Origin: Pseudotabrizicola sp.
Lineage (GTDB): Bacteria > Pseudomonadota > Alphaproteobacteria > Rhodobacterales > Rhodobacteraceae
Direction: 5' to 3'
Assembly: GCF_030684215.1 (NCBI RefSeq)
Contig: NZ_JAUXOV010000041.1
Span: 1-64,000, forward strand
DNA length: 64,000 bases
Shown here piece after piece: positions 37,471 through 46,973 of this stretch (within the stretch, counting starts at the first letter, position 1; every line of letters begins with the position of its first letter). The notes under the pieces were generated by a model that worked only from the letters and a program-made list of their open reading frames with translations, made no database searches and was not told the origin of the DNA. Both the position numbers and the translations under genes were made by a program.

Positions 37471-39045
37471 ATGGATCACCGCGACACAGCGCCTGAAACA
37501 GCCCCCGAAGCCGCCATCGTCATCGGTGCGGGGATGGGAGGCCTTGCGTCAGCCATCCGGCTGGCGGCGATGGGGCTGGCGGTCACGGTCGTCGACACTT
37601 GTGATGTGCCCGGCGGCAAGGCCCGCGCCCTGCCCTCTGCTGCGGGTCCGGTCGATGCCGGCCCCACCGTGCTGACCATGCGCGCCGAATTTGACGCGCT
37701 GTTCGCGCTTGCCGGTCAGCGCCTTGACGACCACGTCACCCTGATCGCGCAACCCATCCTCGCCCGGCACTGGTGGAAAGACAGCCCCACGCTGGACCTG
37801 TTCGCGGACCATGCCGCGAACATCGAGGCGATCAACAGCTTTGCCGGCCCGCGTGAGGCCGCCGCCTTTGCCCACTTTGATGCACAGGCGCAGGGGTTGC
37901 TGGCCGCGTTTGATGCGCCCGTGATGCGCGCGGCCAAACCCGATCTGGCTGCCATTGCCCGCACAGCAGTTCGCCATCCCCGGCTTTGGCCAGCCCTGCT
38001 GCCCGGCATGTCGCTGGAGCGTCTGCTGAAGCTGCACTTCCGCGATCCGCGGCTTGTGCAACTGTTTGCCCGCTATGCAACTTACGTCGGCGGCCGCCCC
38101 CGTCATGCACCGGGTGTTCTTGCCCTGATCTGGCGGGCCGAGGCGGCGGGCGTCTGGGCGGTGGCAGGCGGCATGCACAGCCTTGCGGCTGCCCTCGCCC
38201 GCCTTGCCGAAAGCATGGGCGTCAGATTTCACTACGCCACACAAGCGCGCCGGATCGTCACCCAAGGCGGCCGCGTGACAGGCGTTCAGATCGAAGGCGG
38301 GCGCACCCTGCCCTGCCGTCACTGCGTCTTTAACGGCGACCCCGCTGCACTGACAGCCGGGCTGCTGGGCGACGCCGCCCGCAGCGCCATCGCCGTCACC
38401 ACCACCAGGCCCCGCAGCCTGTCCGCCTTTGTCTGGGCCTTTGCTGCAACCCCCCATGGCGCGGATCTGACCCATCACAACGTGTTTTTCACCGATGACC
38501 CAAAGGCCGAATTCGGCCCGATCGGGCGCGGCCAGATGCCCGAAAAACCCACGCTGTACCTGTGCGCGCAGGACCGCACACCCCTCCCCCCCCAAGGGCT
38601 GGAACGGTTCGAGATTATCCTGAACGCCCCCGCAGGCGCCCTGCCCCCGTCAGACGAGGAACACCAATGCTACCAGCGCACCTTCCCCCGACTCAAAGCC
38701 TTCGGGCTGACCTTCTCGCCCAATCCGCAGGCGCACACCCTGACAACTCCGACCGATCTGGCGCGGCTCTACCCCGCATCGGAGGGGGCGATCTATGGCC
38801 GCTCGCCCGAGGGGCTGATGGCCGCGTTCCAGCGTCCGACGGCCCGGACGCGGCTTCCGGGACTGGTGCTGGCGGGCGGGGGGGCGCATCCGGGGGCGGG
38901 CGTGCCGATGGCGGCCCTCTCCGCGCGGCACGCGGCCGAGGCGATCAGGCAGGACCGGATTTCCGCGTCAACGTCGGCCCCGACGGCTACGCATGGTGGT
39001 ATATCGACGGGGTCAGCGAAGACGGCACGCGCGCGGTTTCGGTAA
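37471..39045 (+). CDS. crtD: Hydroxy/methoxyneurosporene desaturase
   Basis: A 524-residue FAD-dependent carotenoid desaturase introducing the C3,4 double bond in the spheroidene pathway. The N-terminal dinucleotide motif is IVIGAGMGGLASAIRLAAMG followed by VPGGKARALPS, and the conserved C-terminal FAD motif is LAGGGAHPGAGVPMAAL. After AAEAI the frame continues about 30 residues of Ser/Thr/Ala-rich sequence (ISASTSAPTATHGG...), which is simply the crtC N-terminal coding sequence read in another frame, so the true family end is near residue 495. The overlap with crtC is about 90 bases. Confidence 0.93.
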   Translation: MDHRDTAPETAPEAAIVIGAGMGGLASAIRLAAMGLAVTVVDTCDVPGGKARALPSAAGPVDAGPTVLTMRAEFDALFALAGQRLDDHVTLIAQPILARHWWKDSPTLDLFADHAANIEAINSFAGPREAAAFAHFDAQAQGLLAAFDAPVMRAAKPDLAAIARTAVRHPRLWPALLPGMSLERLLKLHFRDPRLVQLFARYATYVGGRPRHAPGVLALIWRAEAAGVWAVAGGMHSLAAALARLAESMGVRFHYATQARRIVTQGGRVTGVQIEGGRTLPCRHCVFNGDPAALTAGLLGDAARSAIAVTTTRPRSLSAFVWAFAATPHGADLTHHNVFFTDDPKAEFGPIGRGQMPEKPTLYLCAQDRTPLPPQGLERFEIILNAPAGALPPSDEEHQCYQRTFPRLKAFGLTFSPNPQAHTLTTPTDLARLYPASEGAIYGRSPEGLMAAFQRPTARTRLPGLVLAGGGAHPGAGVPMAALSARHAAEAIRQDRISASTSAPTATHGGISTGSAKTARARFR

Positions 39046-39884
39046 TCGGCTTCATCGGCTCGGTGTTCTCGCCGTGGTATCGCTGGTCGGGCCGGCGCGA
39101 CCCGGAAAACCACTGCTGCATCAATGTCGCGACCTATGGTCCCGGCAGCCGCTTCACCATGACCGACCGCGGCCGCCCCGCCTTGCGCCGCGATGCCGCT
39201 ACGTTCGAGGTCGGCCCCAGTAAAATGCACTGGACCGGCAGCCAGTTGATCATCGACATCAATGAATGGGGCGCGCCACCGATGGTGACGCCAGTGCGCG
39301 GCCAGATCATCCTGACCCCGCAAGCGGTAACGGGGGCCGAGGTGCTGCTGACCGCCGACGCAAGCCACATCTGGCGCCCCTTTGCCCCCACGGCGCATAT
39401 CTCGGTCAACCTGACCCAAGGCCATCAATGGCAGGGGCACGGCTATTTCGACGCCAATTTCGGCACCCGCGCGCTGGAGGATGATTTCGATTTCTGGACA
39501 TGGGGACGCTTTCCCATGAAAGACCGCGCTTTGTGCATCTATGACGCCACCCGCCGCGATGGCACCAGATTGGACCTTGCGGTGGAAATCGACGGCACCG
39601 GTCAGGTGCGCGAAGTCACAGCCCCGCCCCGCACCCGCTTTGCCCGCAGCATGTGGCAGGTAAAGCGCGAAACCCGCGCCGATGCGGGCACAATACCGCG
39701 CCAACGCCTGAACATGCTCGACGCGCCGTTCTACTCGCGCAGCCTTGTCGAGACCCGCCTGAACGGAGAGTCCACAACCGGCGTTCACGAAGCGCTTGAC
39801 CTGATCCGCTTTCGCCAACCGCTCCTGAAACCCATGCTTGCGGTGCGTGTCCCGCGCCGCAAAGGCTGGACCTTTCTAGACTGA
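38955..39884 (+). CDS. crtC: Acyclic carotenoid 1,2-hydratase (hydroxyneurosporene synthase), start unresolved
   Basis: A protein of about 310 residues that adds water to the terminal double bond of neurosporene or lycopene. Conserved family segments are GPDGYAWWYIDGVSEDG, VIGFIGSVFSPWYRWSG, HCCINVATYGPGSRFTMT and GHGYFDANFGTRALEDDF. The left limit given is where family similarity begins, not a start codon: in this frame there is no ATG, GTG or TTG between 38667 and the GTG at 39063, which lies inside the conserved core. The gene overlaps the crtD end in another frame. A base error, a frameshift, or an unusual start are the options. Confidence 0.85.
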   Translation, partial: PDFRVNVGPDGYAWWYIDGVSEDGTRAVSVIGFIGSVFSPWYRWSGRRDPENHCCINVATYGPGSRFTMTDRGRPALRRDAATFEVGPSKMHWTGSQLIIDINEWGAPPMVTPVRGQIILTPQAVTGAEVLLTADASHIWRPFAPTAHISVNLTQGHQWQGHGYFDANFGTRALEDDFDFWTWGRFPMKDRALCIYDATRRDGTRLDLAVEIDGTGQVREVTAPPRTRFARSMWQVKRETRADAGTIPRQRLNMLDAPFYSRSLVETRLNGESTTGVHEALDLIRFRQPLLKPMLAVRVPRRKGWTFLD

Positions 39885-39908
39885 CACTTGGCACAGGCGC
39901 AGGCCTGC

Positions 39909-39945
39909 CATTGCTGCTTTGAAAATACTCCCGCGCGGAGCGCAT
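39909..39945. repeat. Dispersed intergenic repeat, module B
   Basis: CATTGCTGCTTTGAAAATAC then TCCCGCGCGGAGCGC, between the convergent crtC and tspO stops. Its GCGCGGAGCGC part matches the 5159 copy rather than the CCGGAGGC type. Confidence 0.8.
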
Positions 39946-39953
39946 CCGCCGCT

Positions 39954-40430
39954 TCACCCCGCGCTGGCGCCCGGATTGCGCAGATACACCGAAGCGTTCA
40001 GCGCCCCTGCGATGGTCACCCACAACAGGTAGGGCGCAATCAGATAGCCCGCGGCCGAATCAATCTGCCAGAACGCCGCCAGCGTCGCCGCAACCGCAAC
40101 CCAAAGCAGGCTCAGCACCACCAGCCCCGCCCGAATCCGCCGCAAGCCAAAGAACACCGGCGTCCACAATGTGTTCAGTGCGATCTGCACTGCCCAAAAG
40201 GCAAGCGCCTGCCCTGTCCGGTCATCCGCCCCGGCCAGCATCGCCACCCGCATCGCAGCCACACTCATACTGATATACAAGATCGTCCAGGCCACCGGGA
40301 ACATCCAGTCCTTCGGCGTCCACCACGGTTTGCTCAGCCCCTGATACCACGCGCCGGGCTGAAACATCGCCCCCGTCGCCGCCGCTGCCCCGCAGGCCGC
40401 CAGATAGGTGAAAAATAGCGGAAAATCCAT
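39954..40430 (-). CDS. tspO: TspO/MBR family tryptophan-rich sensory protein
   Basis: A 158-residue protein with five membrane helices, formerly called CrtK in photosynthesis clusters. Conserved parts are GLSKPWWTPKDWMFPVAWT, LNTLWTPVFFGLRR and AAGYLIAPYLLWVTIAGALN. In Rhodobacter sphaeroides TspO is an outer-membrane, tetrapyrrole-linked regulator of photopigment genes in response to oxygen. It converges with crtC. Its 165-base upstream region shared with pyrC shows no TGT-N12-ACA pair. Confidence 0.94.
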   Translation of the reverse strand: MDFPLFFTYLAACGAAAATGAMFQPGAWYQGLSKPWWTPKDWMFPVAWTILYISMSVAAMRVAMLAGADDRTGQALAFWAVQIALNTLWTPVFFGLRRIRAGLVVLSLLWVAVAATLAAFWQIDSAAGYLIAPYLLWVTIAGALNASVYLRNPGASAG

Positions 40431-40595
40431 GATCGGCCCCTTTTGTTACCTGTTATCTAACCCGCTCGCCCCAAAGCGCAAGCCAATGCATGCGTCGCAC
40501 CAGGCCCGCGCCGGCGCTGCAATACCGGGCCCTGACCCCAAAAACCCCGCAACTGCCCTCTGGAAACCAGACTGTCTTTACGGTAACCGGGCGAC

Positions 40596-41639
40596 ATGAC
40601 CCAAGAGATCACGCTCCGCCGCCCCGATGACTGGCACCTGCACCTGCGCGACGGTGCAATGCTGCAAGGGGTGCTGCCCGAAACCGCCCGCCATTTTGCG
40701 CGCGCAATCATCATGCCAAACCTGGTGCCGCCGGTGGTGACCGGTGCGCAGGCGGCGCAATACCGCGACCGTATCCTTGCGGCCTTGCCCGAAGGCGCCA
40801 GCTTTCAACCGCTGATGACGCTGTATCTGACCGAGTCGACCGATGCGGAAGATGTCGCCGCGGCCCATGCCTCGGGCCTGGTCAAGGCGGTCAAACTCTA
40901 CCCTGCAGGGGCCACGACGAATTCCCACGGCGGAGTGCATGACGTGGATAAAGTCATGCCCGTGCTGGAGAAAATGGCACAGATCGGCCTGCCGCTGTGC
41001 GTGCATGGCGAAGTCACAGACCCGCAGGTCGATATCTTTGACCGCGAAGCCGTCTTCATTGACACGGTTCTGGACCCATTGCGCCGCCGCCTGCCCTCCT
41101 TGCGGGTGGTGATGGAACATATCACGACACAAGACGGCGCCGACTACGCCCGTGACGGCGGCCCGAACCTCGGCGCCACGATCACCACGCATCACCTGAT
41201 CATCAACCGCAACCACATGCTGGTGGGGGGCATCAAGCCCCATTACTATTGCCTGCCGGTGGCCAAGCGCGAGAAACACCGCCTCGCGCTCCGCGCCGCC
41301 GCCACATCGGGCGCGGGCCGGTACTTTCTTGGCACCGATTCCGCCCCGCATGTCGATGCGCTCAAAGAACATGCCTGCGGCTGCGCCGGATGCTTCACGG
41401 CCACCAACACCATGGCTCTGCTCGCCCATGTGTTTGAAGAAGACGGTGCGCTTGACCGGCTGGAGGATTTTGCCAGCCTCAACGGCCCGGCCTTCTATGG
41501 CCTTCCGGCGAACGAGGCCTGCATCAGACTTGTCAAACATGACAGCCCGCAACACTGGCCCGAGAAAATCTTTACCGAGGCCGGCCCCGTCACCGTCTTC
41601 AACCCCGGCTACCCGGTCCATTGGTCTGTGGAAGCCTGA
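40596..41639 (+). CDS. pyrC: Dihydroorotase
   Basis: A 347-residue zinc amidohydrolase of the class II (E. coli-like) type that closes carbamoyl-aspartate to dihydroorotate in pyrimidine synthesis. The metal-binding [10 protein letters not shown] opens the protein; the carbamylated lysine is expected in [17 protein letters not shown]; further histidines are in CVHGEV and [17 protein letters not shown] gives the catalytic aspartate. pyrE follows at about 110 bases, separated by an inverted repeat. It marks the border between the photosynthesis genes and the housekeeping block. Confidence 0.96.
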   Translation: MTQEITLRRPDDWHLHLRDGAMLQGVLPETARHFARAIIMPNLVPPVVTGAQAAQYRDRILAALPEGASFQPLMTLYLTESTDAEDVAAAHASGLVKAVKLYPAGATTNSHGGVHDVDKVMPVLEKMAQIGLPLCVHGEVTDPQVDIFDREAVFIDTVLDPLRRRLPSLRVVMEHITTQDGADYARDGGPNLGATITTHHLIINRNHMLVGGIKPHYYCLPVAKREKHRLALRAAATSGAGRYFLGTDSAPHVDALKEHACGCAGCFTATNTMALLAHVFEEDGALDRLEDFASLNGPAFYGLPANEACIRLVKHDSPQHWPEKIFTEAGPVTVFNPGYPVHWSVEA

Positions 41640-41654
41640 TCTCATCGTGGCGAC

Positions 41655-41724
41655 AAATACTCCCGCCAGAGGCTCCTGCGGACAGGGCGGATGCCTTCGG
41701 CGGGAGTATTTGAGCCAAGATGAA
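41655..41724. repeat. Inverted-repeat form of the dispersed intergenic element
   Basis: AAATACTCCCGCC (41655-41667) and GGCGGGAGTATTT (41699-41711) form a perfect 13-bp inverted repeat around 31 bases, followed by GAGCCAAGATGAA. Here modules B and A face each other and would make one long hairpin between pyrC and pyrE. Confidence 0.85.
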
Positions 41725-41750
41725 ATGCAGCGCGCAACAAGGATGATCCG

Positions 41751-42428
41751 ATGATCCCCACCAGTTTCCCCCCCCGCGACGAGATCGCCCGCCTGACTGC
41801 CCGCGCCTTGCTGGAAATAAAGGCCGTGCATTTCAACGCCGAGACTCCCTTCACGCTGGCCTCTGGCCTGCCAAGCCCGACCTATATCGACTGCCGCAAG
41901 CTGATCTCTTATCCGCGCATCCGCTCGATGCTGATGGATTTCATGGCGGTGACGGTGATGCGCGACGCAGGGTTCGAGGCGTTCGACAACATCGCAGGCG
42001 GCGAGACGGCAGGCATCCCCTTTGCCGCGCTGGTGGCCGAGCGTCTGGCCCTGCCGATGACCTATGTGCGCAAAAAGCCAAAGGGCTATGGCCGCAACGC
42101 CCGGATTGAGGGCGCAATGGTGCCCGGCCAGCGCGTCTTGCTGGTCGAGGATCTGACCACCGATGGCGGCAGCAAGCTGTCGTTCGTCGATGCCATCCGC
42201 GAAACCGGGGCCACCTGCGCCCATACGGCGGTAATCTTTTACTACGGCATCTTCGAGGGCACCACAGAGCGTCTGGCCGAACATGGCGTCGCCTTGCACC
42301 ATCTTTGCACCTGGTGGGATGTGTTGGCCGAGGCAAGGGCGCAAAGTGCCTTTGACGAGGCCACGCTCACCGAAGTCGAGGCATTTCTGAACGCCCCGCG
42401 TGCCTGGCAGGACGCCCGGCAAAAGTAA
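41751..42428 (+). CDS. pyrE: Orotate phosphoribosyltransferase
   Basis: A 225-residue enzyme that joins orotate and PRPP to make OMP. The PRPP motif is [33 protein letters not shown] and [20 protein letters not shown] are also typical, with [13 protein letters not shown] carrying the mobile loop lysines. Length is usual for the alphaproteobacterial type. It follows pyrC in the same direction. A hairpin without a T-run lies 27 bases after the stop. Confidence 0.96.
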   Translation: MIPTSFPPRDEIARLTARALLEIKAVHFNAETPFTLASGLPSPTYIDCRKLISYPRIRSMLMDFMAVTVMRDAGFEAFDNIAGGETAGIPFAALVAERLALPMTYVRKKPKGYGRNARIEGAMVPGQRVLLVEDLTTDGGSKLSFVDAIRETGATCAHTAVIFYYGIFEGTTERLAEHGVALHHLCTWWDVLAEARAQSAFDEATLTEVEAFLNAPRAWQDARQK

Positions 42429-42454
42429 CGCAGCGGCACGTCGGCGAAAACCTG

Positions 42455-42477
42455 CCACCGCCTCAAAAAGGCGGTGG
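42455..42477. terminator. Hairpin after pyrE
   Basis: CCACCGCC and GGCGGTGG form a perfect 8-bp stem around a 7-base loop (TCAAAAA). No T-run follows, so intrinsic termination is only possible. Confidence 0.5.
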
Positions 42478-42495
42478 GCAAGTCTGTGCAAGACG

Positions 42496-42624
42496 TGTGG
42501 ACAACGGGTCGTTCGAATCGCAAAGCCGTGCTAATGTCACGCTTTGATCGCAACATCTTGTGGGCCAACCCGCGACAAGCGGCACCTTTAGCCGCGGCAG
42601 AATCTTTACACCGGGTTATCCACA
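42496..42624. promoter_or_regulatory. Two DnaA-box-like sites upstream of dnaB
   Basis: TTATCCACA at 42616-42624 matches the DnaA box consensus exactly; TGTGGACAA at 42496-42504 is the complement of a one-mismatch box. They lie about 75 and 200 bases before dnaB. They could tie dnaB expression to DnaA. Two boxes without an AT-rich stretch do not make an origin. Confidence 0.4.
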
Positions 42625-42698
42625 GGGTTTTGCCCCGATTGCCACGACAGCACAAAACAGAGTAGCCCCGGATCAACACGGGGAGAAACAGGCAGCAC

Positions 42699-44198
42699 AT
42701 GAACGACGTCGCAAAGATTCGGGCCGACCTTCCCACGCCCCCCGCCGAGACAGATAGCCTTCCCCACAACATCGAGGCCGAGCAGCAGCTTCTGGGCGCC
42801 ATCCTGACCAACAATGATGTCTATGACCGCATCGCCAGCACGGTGAAATCCGAGCATTTCTATGATCCGGTCCACCAGCGCATCTATGAAAAATCCGCAG
42901 CCCGCATCCAGAAAAACGCTCTCGCCAGCCCGGTCACGCTGAAGCCGTTCTTCGAGGATGACGACGGTCTCAAGGAACTCGGCGGCCCCGCATACCTTGT
43001 GCGTCTGGCAGGGGCCGCGATCAGCGCCTATGCGGCGCGCGATTACGCCCAGATGATCTATGACCTCGCCGTACGTCGCGAGCTTATCTCGCTTGGCAAA
43101 GACATCTCCGCCCGCGCGGCCAAGGTCGACATGGCCTCGGAGCCGCGCGAACAGATCACCGACGCCGAACAGCGGCTGTACAAACTGGGCGAACAGGGCG
43201 TGGCCGAGCGCGGCTTTCAGTCCTTCCTCAAAGCCGTCACCGATGCGGTGAACGTCGCCAACGCAGCCTACCAGCGCGGCGGCGGCCTTGCGGGCATCTC
43301 AACCGGCCTCACCGATCTCGACAAGAAACTCGGGGGCCTGCACGAATCCGACCTGTTGATCCTGGCGGGTCGCCCGTCGATGGGCAAAACCTCGCTGGCC
43401 ACCAACATCGCCTTCAACATTGCCAAGGCTTATAAACGCGGCCGCAAACCCGACGGCCACGAGGGCGCGGTCGAGGGCGGCGTTGTCGGCTTCTTTTCCC
43501 TCGAGATGAGCGCCGAACAGCTGGCCGCGCGTATCCTGTCCGAGGCATCAGAAGTCCCGTCTGAACAGATCCGCCGCGGTGACATGACCGAAACCGAATT
43601 CCGCCGCTTCGTCGAGGCCGCCAAGCAGTTGGAATCCTGCCCGCTCTACATCGATGACACCCCGGCCCTGCCGATCAGCCAGGTCGCCGCCCGCGCCCGC
43701 CGCCTGAAACGGACACACGGCCTTGATGTGCTGATGATCGACTACCTGCAACTTCTCAAAGGCTCGGCCAAAAGCTCCGAAGGCAACCGGGTGCAGGAAG
43801 TCTCGGAAATCACCCAAGGCCTTAAGGCCATCGCCAAGGAACTCAATATCCCCGTCATCGCGCTGTCGCAGTTGTCGCGGCAAGTCGAATCGCGCGAAGA
43901 CAAACGCCCGCAACTGTCCGACCTGCGCGAATCCGGCTCGATCGAACAGGATGCAGATGTGGTGATGTTCGTCTACCGCGACGAATATTACAAAGAACGC
44001 GAAAAGCCCGGCGATCACGAGCTGGAAAAGATGGCTGCCTGGCAACAGATCATGGAACAGGTCCATGGCAAGGCCGAGGTGATCATCGGCAAACAACGCC
44101 ACGGCCCGATCGGCAGCGTTGATCTCAGCTTCGAGGGCCGCTTCACCCGCTTTGGAAACCTCGCCAAACCCTGGCAAGGCGACGGACAAGATTACTGA
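42699..44198 (+). CDS. dnaB: Replicative DNA helicase DnaB
   Basis: A 499-residue hexameric 5'-3' helicase of the replication fork. The N-terminal domain starts at [20 protein letters not shown]; the RecA-like core has Walker [20 protein letters not shown], Walker [14 protein letters not shown] and the arginine/QLSR region [15 protein letters not shown]. The segment [20 protein letters not shown] is also typical. GGGAGAAACAGG precedes the ATG. No intein is seen. It stands between pyrE and alr, an order common in this family. Confidence 0.97.
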   Translation: MNDVAKIRADLPTPPAETDSLPHNIEAEQQLLGAILTNNDVYDRIASTVKSEHFYDPVHQRIYEKSAARIQKNALASPVTLKPFFEDDDGLKELGGPAYLVRLAGAAISAYAARDYAQMIYDLAVRRELISLGKDISARAAKVDMASEPREQITDAEQRLYKLGEQGVAERGFQSFLKAVTDAVNVANAAYQRGGGLAGISTGLTDLDKKLGGLHESDLLILAGRPSMGKTSLATNIAFNIAKAYKRGRKPDGHEGAVEGGVVGFFSLEMSAEQLAARILSEASEVPSEQIRRGDMTETEFRRFVEAAKQLESCPLYIDDTPALPISQVAARARRLKRTHGLDVLMIDYLQLLKGSAKSSEGNRVQEVSEITQGLKAIAKELNIPVIALSQLSRQVESREDKRPQLSDLRESGSIEQDADVVMFVYRDEYYKEREKPGDHELEKMAAWQQIMEQVHGKAEVIIGKQRHGPIGSVDLSFEGRFTRFGNLAKPWQGDGQDY

Positions 44199-44211
44199 CT
44201 GCCCACCCCCC

Positions 44212-44250
44212 GATTGCTGCTTGCCAAATACTCCCGCCGGAGGCTTCCGC
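44212..44250. repeat. Dispersed intergenic repeat, module B
   Basis: GATTGCTGCTTGCCAAATAC followed by TCCCGCCGGAGGC begins 13 bases after the dnaB stop. It matches the copies near 5159, 25063 and 39909. Confidence 0.8.
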
Positions 44251-44392
44251 CCCCGCAGCCACACCCGCCGCGGCAATCCTTGCGCGCGGCAGCAGCGGGT
44301 GCGGGGGGCTCGATGCCCGCCGCACCCGCCCGCTTTCCGCCGAAATCCCGTTTTCCCCTTGACCGTAACCCCTGATCCGACAACAAACCCCC

Positions 44393-45442
44393 ATGACAAC
44401 AGCGACCCTCTCCATTGATCTTGATGCCATTGCCGCCAATTGGCGCGCGCTGGACCGTGCCTCGGCTTCGGGCGTGCAAACCGCGGCTGTGGTCAAGGCC
44501 GACGGTTATGGCCTTGGCATCACCCGCGTTGCCCGCGCGCTGGCACAGGCCGGCGCACGGCGGTTCTTTGTCGCTCTGGCCGAAGAAGGCGCAGCCCTGC
44601 GTCAGGCGATTGGTCCGGGGCCACAAATCTGCATCCTGTCCGGCCATATGGCCGGCGACACCGAAATGGTGCATGATCTTGACCTGACCCCGATGCTCAA
44701 CGCTCTGGATCAGGTCACCCGCCATCTGGAAGCTTTGCCCGGTCTGCCCTTTGGCGTGCAGCTTGATACCGGGATGAACCGTCTTGGCATGGAGGAAGCG
44801 GAGTGGGAGGCGGTCGCCCCATTTGTGCTCGAGGCCGGGCCAGAGCTGATCATGTCGCATCTGGCCTGCGCGGATGAGCCGGACCATGCGTTGAACGATC
44901 TGCAACTGGCTACCTTTCATGCGATGACCGATGGCACCGGGGTGCCGCGCTCGCTTGCGGCCACCGGAGGCATCCTGCTTGGCCCCAAATACCACTTCGA
45001 TCTGACCCGTCCCGGCATCGGCCTTTATGGCGGCCGCCCCTATGAGGGCGCCACTCGCGTGGTTGGCCTGTCCTTGCCGGTGATCCAGACCCGGATCGTC
45101 CAACCCGGCGAGGCGGTGGGCTATGGGTGCAGCTGGACCGCCGAGGCCCCGACGATGATCGCAACCCTGTCGGGCGGCTATGCCGACGGGCTGCTGCGCA
45201 GTCTGTCGAACAATGCCGTGTTGTGGGATGGCGATACGCCCTGCCCGCTGGTGGGTCGGGTCTCTATGGACCTTATCACCGTTGATATCAGCCACCTGTC
45301 CTATGTCCCGCGCAGCCTCGATATTCTTGGCCCGCATCAGACCGTGGACGATTTGGCCGATATCGCCGGCACCATCGGCTATGAAATCCTGACGTCGCTC
45401 AGCCAGCGCTACACCCGCCGGTATCAAGAGGGCGGAACGTGA
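44393..45442 (+). CDS. alr: Alanine racemase
   Basis: A 349-residue PLP enzyme making D-alanine for peptidoglycan. The PLP lysine is in [12 protein letters not shown] near residue 36, and the C-terminal catalytic region with the conserved [14 protein letters not shown] and [20 protein letters not shown] is present. [11 protein letters not shown] is also diagnostic. The TGA stop overlaps the GTG start of the next gene, so the racemase is coupled to a lipid-transport permease. Confidence 0.94.
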   Translation: MTTATLSIDLDAIAANWRALDRASASGVQTAAVVKADGYGLGITRVARALAQAGARRFFVALAEEGAALRQAIGPGPQICILSGHMAGDTEMVHDLDLTPMLNALDQVTRHLEALPGLPFGVQLDTGMNRLGMEEAEWEAVAPFVLEAGPELIMSHLACADEPDHALNDLQLATFHAMTDGTGVPRSLAATGGILLGPKYHFDLTRPGIGLYGGRPYEGATRVVGLSLPVIQTRIVQPGEAVGYGCSWTAEAPTMIATLSGGYADGLLRSLSNNAVLWDGDTPCPLVGRVSMDLITVDISHLSYVPRSLDILGPHQTVDDLADIAGTIGYEILTSLSQRYTRRYQEGGT

Positions 45443-46221
45443 GTCCTGCCCTTGGGTTGCGGGCTGTCGGCCGGCCTACTCTGGCAGCGCTTGCAGCCAT
45501 CGGGCGCGTGGTGCTGTTTGCCGCGGCCACCCTTGGTCATTTGCTGCGTCCGCCGTTTTACTGGCGGGAATTAGGCACCCAGATCCTGCAAATCGGCTGG
45601 TTCAGCCTGCCTGTCGTCGGCCTGACAGCGCTGTTCACCGGCGGAGCGCTTGCGTTGCAGATCTATTCCGGGGGTGCGCGCTTCAACGCCGAGGCCGTGG
45701 TGCCCTCCATCGTCGCCATCGGCATGGTGCGCGAACTTGGCCCCGTGCTGGGCGGCCTGATGGTGGCCGCGCGGGTCGCCAGTTCCATTGCGGCCGAGCT
45801 TGGCACGATGAAGGTCACCGAACAGATTGATGCGCTGACCACGCTGTCGACCAACCCGATGAAATATCTTGTGGTGCCGCGCGTGCTTGCCGCCACCCTG
45901 ACCGTTCCGGTTCTGGTCGGTGTCGGCGATGCCATTGGCATCATGGGCGGCTGGCTTGTCGGTGTGACGCGGCTCGACTTCAACTCGGTCACATATCTCA
46001 AAAACACCGTCGACTTTCTGGAGGTCTGGGATGTCGGCTCCGGCCTTGTGAAAGGCGCTGCCTTTGGCTTTATCGTGGCGCTGATGGGCTGCTATCACGG
46101 CATGAACTCGGGCCGCGGCGCGCAAGGTGTGGGCAAAGCGACAAAATCCGCCGTTGTGGCGGCAAGCGTGCTGATCCTCGCCGCCAATTACATGCTGACA
46201 GAGCTGTTTTTTACCTCATGA
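45439..46221 (+). CDS. mlaE: MlaE-type phospholipid ABC transporter permease
   Basis: A 260-residue inner-membrane permease of the MlaE (DUF140) family, part of a system that moves phospholipids between membranes. Family features include [40 protein letters not shown] and [20 protein letters not shown]. It starts with GTG overlapping the alr stop and ends in an ATGA overlap with its ATPase gene. No MlaD-type substrate protein gene follows here, so the remaining parts must be encoded elsewhere. Confidence 0.92.
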   Translation: MSPALGLRAVGRPTLAALAAIGRVVLFAAATLGHLLRPPFYWRELGTQILQIGWFSLPVVGLTALFTGGALALQIYSGGARFNAEAVVPSIVAIGMVRELGPVLGGLMVAARVASSIAAELGTMKVTEQIDALTTLSTNPMKYLVVPRVLAATLTVPVLVGVGDAIGIMGGWLVGVTRLDFNSVTYLKNTVDFLEVWDVGSGLVKGAAFGFIVALMGCYHGMNSGRGAQGVGKATKSAVVAASVLILAANYMLTELFFTS

Positions 46222-46964
46222 TCACCCTCGCCTCCGTCACCAAATCCTTTGGCACAAACAACGTATTGCGCGGCGTTGATCTGACGATCGCCTCGGGCAA
46301 AAGCATGGTCATCATCGGCGGATCGGGCACCGGGAAATCGGTGCTCTTGAAATGCATTCTTGGGCTGGTCGAACACGATGCGGGCACCATCGCGCTGGAC
46401 GGCCAGGACGTGCGCCGCGCCGAGCGTGATGCCTTCCTTGCCCGCTTTGGCATGTTGTTTCAGGGTGGCGCGCTGTTTGACAGTCTGCGGGTCTGGGAGA
46501 ACGTCGCCTTTCGTCTGATGCGCGGGACCACCAAGCGACCAAAGGCCGAGGCGCGCGAAATTGCCGTTGAAAAGTTGCGCCGCGTTGGCCTTGGCAGCCA
46601 AGTGGCTGATCTTTACCCCGGCGAGTTGTCAGGCGGCATGCAAAAGCGCGTGGGCCTTGCCCGCGCCATTGCCGCCGAGCCAGAGATCATTTTCTTTGAC
46701 GAACCCACCACCGGGCTTGACCCGATCATGGCCGGGGTGATCAATGATCTGATCCGCGAAATCGTGGTTGAAATGGGGGCAACGGCCATGACCATCACCC
46801 ATGACATGAGCTCGGTCCGCGCCATTGCCGATGATGTGGCCATGCTGCACGAAGGCACGATCAAATGGACCGGCCCGGTATCACAGATGGACAGTTGCGC
46901 AGACCCCTATGTGCAGCAGTTCATCCATGGCCGGGCCAACGGCCCGATCAACGCTATCCGATAG
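46218..46964 (+). CDS. mlaF: MlaF-type phospholipid ABC transporter ATPase
   Basis: A 248-residue cytoplasmic ATPase for the MlaE-type permease. Walker A is IIGGSGTGKSVLLKCILGL, the signature is ELSGGMQKRVGLARAIAAE, Walker B is IIFFDEPTTGLDPIMAG and the H-loop is MTITHDMSSVRAIADDVAM. The GSGTGKSV Walker motif is typical of this subgroup. It is coupled to mlaE by ATGA. Confidence 0.93.
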   Translation: MITLASVTKSFGTNNVLRGVDLTIASGKSMVIIGGSGTGKSVLLKCILGLVEHDAGTIALDGQDVRRAERDAFLARFGMLFQGGALFDSLRVWENVAFRLMRGTTKRPKAEAREIAVEKLRRVGLGSQVADLYPGELSGGMQKRVGLARAIAAEPEIIFFDEPTTGLDPIMAGVINDLIREIVVEMGATAMTITHDMSSVRAIADDVAMLHEGTIKWTGPVSQMDSCADPYVQQFIHGRANGPINAIR

Positions 46965-46973
46965 GCGCGCAAG

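Noticed and set aside
38878-38884. Run of seven G as a frameshift site fusing CrtD to CrtC
   Set aside because: The conserved CrtD FAD motif (AHPGAGVPMAAL) continues in the CrtD frame after the run, so the main product does not shift there; kept only as a possibility for crtC initiation.
40578-42491. 637-codon open frame on the minus strand opposite pyrC and pyrE
   Set aside because: Both plus-strand genes are unmistakable; the antisense frame crosses both genes and their spacer and has no recognisable motif.
42505-42530. GTTCGAATC as a tRNA T-loop
   Set aside because: No acceptor stem or other arms can be folded around it.
42496-42624. Chromosome origin at the dnaB region
   Set aside because: Only two DnaA-box-like sites and no AT-rich unwinding element or usual alphaproteobacterial origin neighbours.
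5170-44250. Repeated ATACTCCCGC elements as a CRISPR array
   Set aside because: The copies are kilobases apart and without regular spacers; they are dispersed intergenic repeats.
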